From NCBI GenBank assembly GCA_036852015.1, contig JAANDG010000341.1, positions 62,001-126,000 of the forward strand: DNA of 64,000 nucleotides, read 5' to 3'. Under the pieces are notes generated by a model. That model had not been told where the DNA came from and ran no database searches. It saw nothing but the letters and a program-made list of their open reading frames with translations. The translations under genes were made by a program, and so were the position numbers. This DNA is from Pelodera strongyloides (lineage: Eukaryota > Nematoda > Chromadorea > Rhabditida > Rhabditidae). Shown piece after piece: positions 59,001-64,000 of the stretch. Numbering within the stretch: position 1 is the stretch's first letter; each line of letters begins with the position of its first letter.

Positions 59001-62000
59001 GTCGCCCCCTTACGCCTTACCTTAGATGCCTTAGAAACCATATTCAGCGCTTGAGCTAGTTGCCTTGCCTTCCATGTTTTTCAATCATCCATCGACGATT
59101 CTATAGGTCCAAATCGCAGTGAGGGTTCGATGCAACTTTCTAACTCCTTAAGATGGGTTTATAAGCTATCTAATTTTTTGTATCTATAGGTAAAAGAGAG
59201 AGAAAAAGCTGCCAATGGCCTGCCCGTGCTGAGTGACTCTGAGGGAGAACGAGAAGTGCCAGACGATATGGAAATGCTCTCATTCAAGGAACCCAAAGTT
59301 CGAGTTGGCAGAGAAAGAATCGCCGCAAATAATGTTCCCAATTTAAATGTGAGTGATTTTACATGCTTTACTTTTTTAAATATTGTGACACTACGAACTA
59401 CGTTTTTCTTATTCAAATATTTTTTTCATGTATTAGGCATTGAGTCATAATATTTTTATGGTTTGATTGTCAAAGCTAAAATTACATGTTCAGAAACCTG
59501 GGAGTAACAGGGCCACTGCGTCAGCTTCAGCTCGACCAGTTGAGATGGAAATACATGGATTTGGGGGTCGGAAGGCTAAAAACCCCAGGCGTTCACCGGT
59601 GAAGAGTAAACAGGTGGGCAATTATGTGATTTGTGCTAATTGTGCTTTTTTATCCAAAAGCGTAGCCTATTGCCTTATTGGAATGTACGCTGTGTGCGTT
59701 TTTTTTTAGCACACCGTGCTTTTTAGTTTAGTTGAACATAAATTTGGTGGTGTTGTTCAGGTGTTGTTATAGTTATTCTTTCTATGGCAAGTTCTGATAT
59801 GGTTCCTTTTAGCTGCCACATGATTCTTTGCCGGAAAGTCAAAGGGTTCAACCACTTGCCAACCGTCTATCCGCAGAGGAGAACGCCCTTTATGAGAGAG
59901 TTTCACGGTCGAAGACGTCTGTCAGAACCCTCTCACAGTCGTCGACTTCTCCCGTTAAGAAGTCCAAATCTCCAGTGAAGAGGGGAGAATCGGAGAAAAC
60001 ACAGCCACAACGTTTCACATCGCCTCCGGCTCTGCATCCAAGGAAACCTGTGGGAGGAGGTGAGAACTTATGCATTAAAGCGAAATACCTGCCGGTTTTT
60101 GAAACATCGTGGACAACTGATTTCTTATGTATTTATGCTAATTTGCTCGAATTTAGCTCAATTTTTTTTATTATGTTTATGTTCATTTGCATAAGCTGCA
60201 TAAGAAAACTCGATGTGTTTCAAAAACCGGCCTGTATTTCGATTTAAAAGGAATTATTGGGTGTACCTTTGATATTGTTTGTCGCGACTAGATTCCTAGA
60301 ACCCTAGGTTCAACAAATTATCGAATATTTTACCATGTGCATGTACCCTCTATGTCCTATGGTTTTTGCGAATTTGCATTGACTGCAAACTTACACACAA
60401 GTGCGCAAACTTTCAACTTTCACAATTTGAAGAACTGATTTTTGTTGGTAAATCCTGTGTATTTGCAGCGACAACTCGTAGCATTGGAAGATCGTCGGTG
60501 CCCTTTGCCGTCCCAGTTGTGAAACCGTCGGAAATGGCAAATCATGATGATGCAGCTGGAACTCGGTTTGTTTTACTCTTTTCCCTTTTCGTACATTATT
60601 GAGGACTACTATTGTCTTATGTTTGTTTATTCCACTGTTTTGACACTACTTTACCTCAAAGTTGAATTGTGCTTCTTTGTTTAGGTCCATTCACGGTCGC
60701 AAGACGATGTCCGTACGAGAACAGCAGTCGAAAATGAATGTTGCGGAGAGAATAGCGGCTTTGAAAAAGGAACAGGCCGAGAAAACGGCCAGTAAAGGTT
60801 GGTCCTTCTCCTTCTATTTATTTTCCTTCATCTTGAATTACAGTTGCAAGTGTCGTTGTTTCTAATCCCGTTCCGTGTCCGTATTGAAGCGTTCGGGATT
60901 GACCCGAGACCCTCTCACACTAGCAGCATATTTCAGTTTTGAAACATTTCTCTTTCGTCCATCCCGAACGAGATTTTTTAATTTTCTTTCTTTTCGCAAT
61001 CCCGAACCCGACGCGTCCTATGCTAGTCGATAGTCGATAGTATTGTGTTTGTTTAGGTTCCGCAGTCAACTTGGAGTCAAAGGCTAGTGTACCGAAGTTG
61101 GAGGCGAAACCCTTGGCTGATGTGGCTGCGGTAGATGTGACAGAATCTAAGGTGCCCACCATGGGAAGCGAAAAGAAACCTCCTCTAGCAGATACTGCGG
61201 AGCCTGGTTCTTCTACAGTGTCCGAAGAGCTTGCGATAGAAGAAAACGGAATGTTGATGGAGGATGGGGACAATGATGCTCAGGAATTGTCGGATAACCA
61301 AGGTCTAGTTGAAGAGCCGATGGAGATGGAGCCGATGCTAAATGGTGACGTTACTGCCGCGGTTTCTGTGTCTGAAGACCATATGCACGAAGAAGATCAG
61401 CAAGATATGGTCCCTTTGGATGACCTGGACGATTTCATGGATTTTGTCCCTCCCGTTATGGAAGAAGCTGATGGAGCGGAGGAAGGTGTACAAGGAACAA
61501 GTCAGGAAAGGAGTAGAGGTAAGGGTGCATTTTATATTGTTTAGAAGATATTCAGAACAAATTTACGGAGACAACAGGTCGCTCGACGACATTGCGCCTA
61601 TAACACAGGGTCGATTAAGTGGGTACTTATAATATTATTTGATTTGTTTGTTAATAATCTTTCTTGCTGGTGTGATTATGACCCAATAAGTTGCGCTTCT
61701 TATGTGATCCCGATCCCGGATACCTGTCGTCTATTCTGCGAATTACAATACAAATGTATATTTTTGTCGATTGCAGCTCTTCCTTCCTACGCTGACTCAA
61801 TTCACCAAACTGTGCTAGGCAGCCCCAAGAAAGTAAAGCCGATAACTCCGGCAAGGGTAAAGGTTAGTTAGTTTGTTAGTTTTCGTACTATACTCGATTT
61901 CGATATTTAATTTCGTAGTTTTTATCTACAATTTAGTAGTCCCTTAGTAGTTCAGTTCATTTATAATAATTTATTTATTACGCACACATACAATTCATGA

Positions 62001-63810
62001 GAAAATATATGCAACGTACAGTTTTGTCGAGTAAAGCAACAGTGGCACAAATACAACTATGAAGAAAGCGAAAAGAATAAATTTCATGAAGTCCATTTCA
62101 TGGTTTTATACAATTTAGTGGTACTTTTATTTCAGTTCATTTCATGGTCATGGTTTTATATACAATTCAGTAGTCCCTTTTATTTCAGAAGGTATCCGTG
62201 TCCGTTGATCTGATGCTCTCTGAATCCGAGTCGGAAGATGAGGAGGACGTTCACGAAGGTATGCTTTTTTACATTTGGCGGATTTTTTTTAGTTTTATTG
62301 AATTTGTTGGATTTAGTTGTATATGTCATTTGTGGAAGTTATCCTTTTTTTGTCGACACTTTATTTAGTCCTTAGTATCGACTTTTTGTGGAATCCTTTT
62401 TTACGTACGTACAACGTTGTACATTTAGCTTCTTTTTTTACTTGACGACGTAGCGTGTTTTCAGCGTCTACTGCCGAAACTGCGAAAACACCAACTGTGG
62501 ATGAAGTTGGCAATGGAGAGCAAGAAAAATTGCAAATCGCGGATTCAAGCAAGGTATGTAAGCGGAGATTGATATCTCTATTTCTCCTACTTCCTTGTAT
62601 TTCAAGTTTACTGGAGGTCTTGTTTATTTGTGCGAAGATGGGAAGTGTATGAGTGTTTACGTAGTGTACACCTTTACACTTATGCGTATTGCGGGGAGCC
62701 CGTAAGTGCCCCCCTTGTAAAAGTTCGACACTTGGCTTTTTTTTCATTATTATATTGCGTTGCAGTCGTCTGCAACTGAGCCGTCATCGGTTAGCAGTGC
62801 TAACGCGGAAAGGGAGACTTTGGATGAGGTTACGGTAGATGTGCCGGATGCGGAATCAGCGGAATCAACCTCTCGGCCACCGAAGGACCCTTCACCTGAA
62901 AGAGTTCCTATCCGGTCTTCCGAAGTGTTCTTCACCCCGCCACGTCCGAGGAAGCTTGCTTCACAAGAGACTAGATCGTGAGTCATTGCTTTGTAATTAA
63001 CAATAATTATCACACTTATTGTTAGGTGGAAACGTTCTATTACCTGTAATCATAGTGTTTGCCCTTTATTTTACTTTCTTTATTTCCAAGCCGTGTTTTT
63101 TATAGAAAATGAAGAGTTTTATTTAGATTGGTAGTTTGGCAGTTGTATTAGATGTAATAGATGTTAAGATTTATGAGTCACTTGCGTTTATTCCATGATA
63201 TGTATTTTGTTTCAGAGTTCTGGAAGAGGATCTGATGTTGAGTAGTCCGGAGAAGAGCGAATGCGGTGAGAGTCCCGTTACGGGAATGGGCAGAAGGACC
63301 CGCTCACGCACCAGGACGGAATCTAGTTGGTTTTTGAGGAATTTGAGCTTTATGTTAATTATTACTTATGGGGAAATTTGCATTTGAATGGGTAGCTTGC
63401 AGCTAGCAGTGTGCATTGGCATATCTGAAGAATCCGATACAAACTTGCTTTTGAATCATTTTGAAGATTTATCTGAGTTTGCTGTATGTGAATTCCTTGT
63501 TAGAGTTCCTTTTCATAACTTGGTCACACGCACTTTTTCCTCCGATGGGAGCAATTTGCCCTTTTAAAGCGAATGTCAAGCCTGATTCACAGATATTCTA
63601 TAACACGCTGTCACAAATGCCGTAGTTTACAAAATTTCTCTCGCGCTCTCCTCTTTTTCTTTGCTGACTTAAAAAAATTTCTCGCGCCCTCCTCTTTTTC
63701 TTTGCTGTCTAACAGCAAACGGTCCTGCGGACAGAGAATAGTTCTGATTTTGTCCAAATGACCAGAATCCCATATTGGAGAGTTTTTTTGGAGGGGTTTG
63801 AAATAGTTTT

Positions 63811-63845
<35 letters not shown>

Positions 63846-64000
63846 TTTCACTTTCCTTACCTTCAAAACATAAGCTTTTTTTTTAGCCCAACATGAAAAA
63901 CCGGCTTGACATTCCCTTTAATTATCCTCTTGCTTCGTTTTTTTTTTCTCTGGTGATATGTGCTTGTAATATAACGGTATTTTTGTAGCGTCGTCTGTTG
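56087..64000 (+). CDS. Large coiled-coil, Ser/Pro/acidic protein, probably nuclear (3' end outside window)
   Basis: Twenty-one exons chain with correct phase: 56087-56218, 56347-56399, 56736-56826, 57000-57071, 57388-57501, 57653-57778, 58080-58212, 58358-58477, 58539-58846 (may hide a short intron), 59190-59348, 59494-59613, 59813-60059, 60469-60565, 60685-60797, 61057-61518, 61777-61862, 62189-62258, 62465-62553, 62766-62977, 63216-63325 and 63989 onward. About 975 codons are inside the window. Residues about 45-270 are heptad-like and helical (ENEQIRRALAENHTFIQGLL, RIADLEAELNQEKKRNKDLQ, REKYLLLTKRMERTD). Then come Ser-Pro/Lys motifs (SPVKKSKSPVKRGE, NPRRSPVKSKQ), a second charged helix (SKMNVAERIAALKKEQAEK), a Met/Glu/Asp-rich block (DDLDDFMDFVPPVMEE) and ESESEDEEDVHE, then Arg-Thr-Ser (GRRTRSRTRTES). 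The SPVK sites resemble CDK targets. The layout is chromosome- or spindle-associated in style, for example a shugoshin-type coiled coil with basic tail, but no diagnostic domain is seen. The start follows a TTTTTTCAG acceptor by two bases. Confidence 0.75.
56459..56648. mobile_element. Palindromic MITE with GGGCGCGTTTGGG ends
   Basis: CTAAGGGCGCGTTTGGGTTG, then CTCTTTCCGAAAGG, at the left; CCTTTCGGAAAGAGCAACCC, then GAACACGCCCTTAG, at the right, about 190 bp, with a smaller ATGAATTTTTTTCAT palindrome at the centre. It lies in intron 2 of the coiled-coil gene. The ends differ from the TTTAAAG families and recall hAT-type MITEs; this is unproven. Confidence 0.88.
60074..60247. mobile_element. 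MITE family C
   Basis: The left end ATTAAAGCGAAATACCTGCC and the right end GGCCTGTATTTCGATTTAAA enclose about 174 bp with the family interior (TTTATGTTCATTTGCATAAG). It starts 15 bp after the donor at 60059. Confidence 0.88.
63563..63921. mobile_element. MITE with TTTAAAGCGAATGTCAAGCC ends (family F)
   Basis: The left end TTTTAAAGCGAATGTCAAGC is inverted at the right (GGCTTGACATTCCCTTTAA). The interior has a direct duplication (TTTCTCGCGC, CCTCTTTTTCTTTGCTG) and a poly(T) run at about 63809-63843. It lies in the last visible intron of the coiled-coil gene. Its terminal TTTAAAG[C/G]G matches families A-D. Confidence 0.8.

Overview
This is eukaryotic genomic DNA, almost certainly from a nematode. 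Genes are split into many short exons (30-460 bp). Introns are mostly short, with GT donors and T-rich TTTCAG acceptors. The one housekeeping gene that can be named outright, ribosomal protein eL22 (rpl-22), looks nematode-like. The species cannot be resolved by eye. All gene models here were built by hand: each exon needed an open frame, splice consensus at both ends, and a phase matching its neighbours.

Layout. 1-4.3 kb is intergenic and rich in repeats. 4.48-10.13 kb (+) is a gene of about 13 exons for a Ser/Lys-rich basic protein, with a TATA box and an octamer upstream. It converges on an ATF4/5-like bZIP transcription factor at 10.81-13.67 kb (-), whose leader exon near 14.1-14.4 kb carries upstream ORFs. 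From 16.39 to at least 44.01 kb (-) runs a very large gene. Its small exons encode a cysteine-pair-rich ectodomain that ends in one transmembrane helix and a short basic tail; further candidate 5' exons lie up to about 46.5 kb. 47.5-51.4 kb is a satellite array of about 50 copies of a 61-bp self-complementary monomer, with decayed copies at both edges. rpl-22 (51.6-52.3 kb, -) lies just beyond it. A small cysteine-containing gene is proposed at 53.0-53.9 kb (+), followed by the 3' end of a dead LINE (55.3-55.6 kb). 56.09 kb to the window end (+) is a gene of at least 21 exons for a coiled-coil, Ser/Pro/acidic, probably nuclear protein, cut by the window edge.

The mobile DNA is the most distinctive part. 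At least five palindromic non-autonomous families share outer ends reading roughly (T)TTAAAG[G/C]G, or TTAAAGGC in one family. They sit mostly in introns and several lie within 12-30 bp of a splice site. Two copies of a tRNA-derived SINE have perfect 12-bp and 8-bp target-site duplications. At 39.2-40.1 kb a MITE appears to have been hit by a tRNA-derived element that itself carries another MITE.

The genes show no obvious common pathway. The best biological leads are the giant cysteine-rich membrane protein, the uORF-bearing leader of the ATF4-like gene (suggesting stress-responsive translation), and the unrecognised proteins at 4.5-10.1 kb and 56-64 kb.
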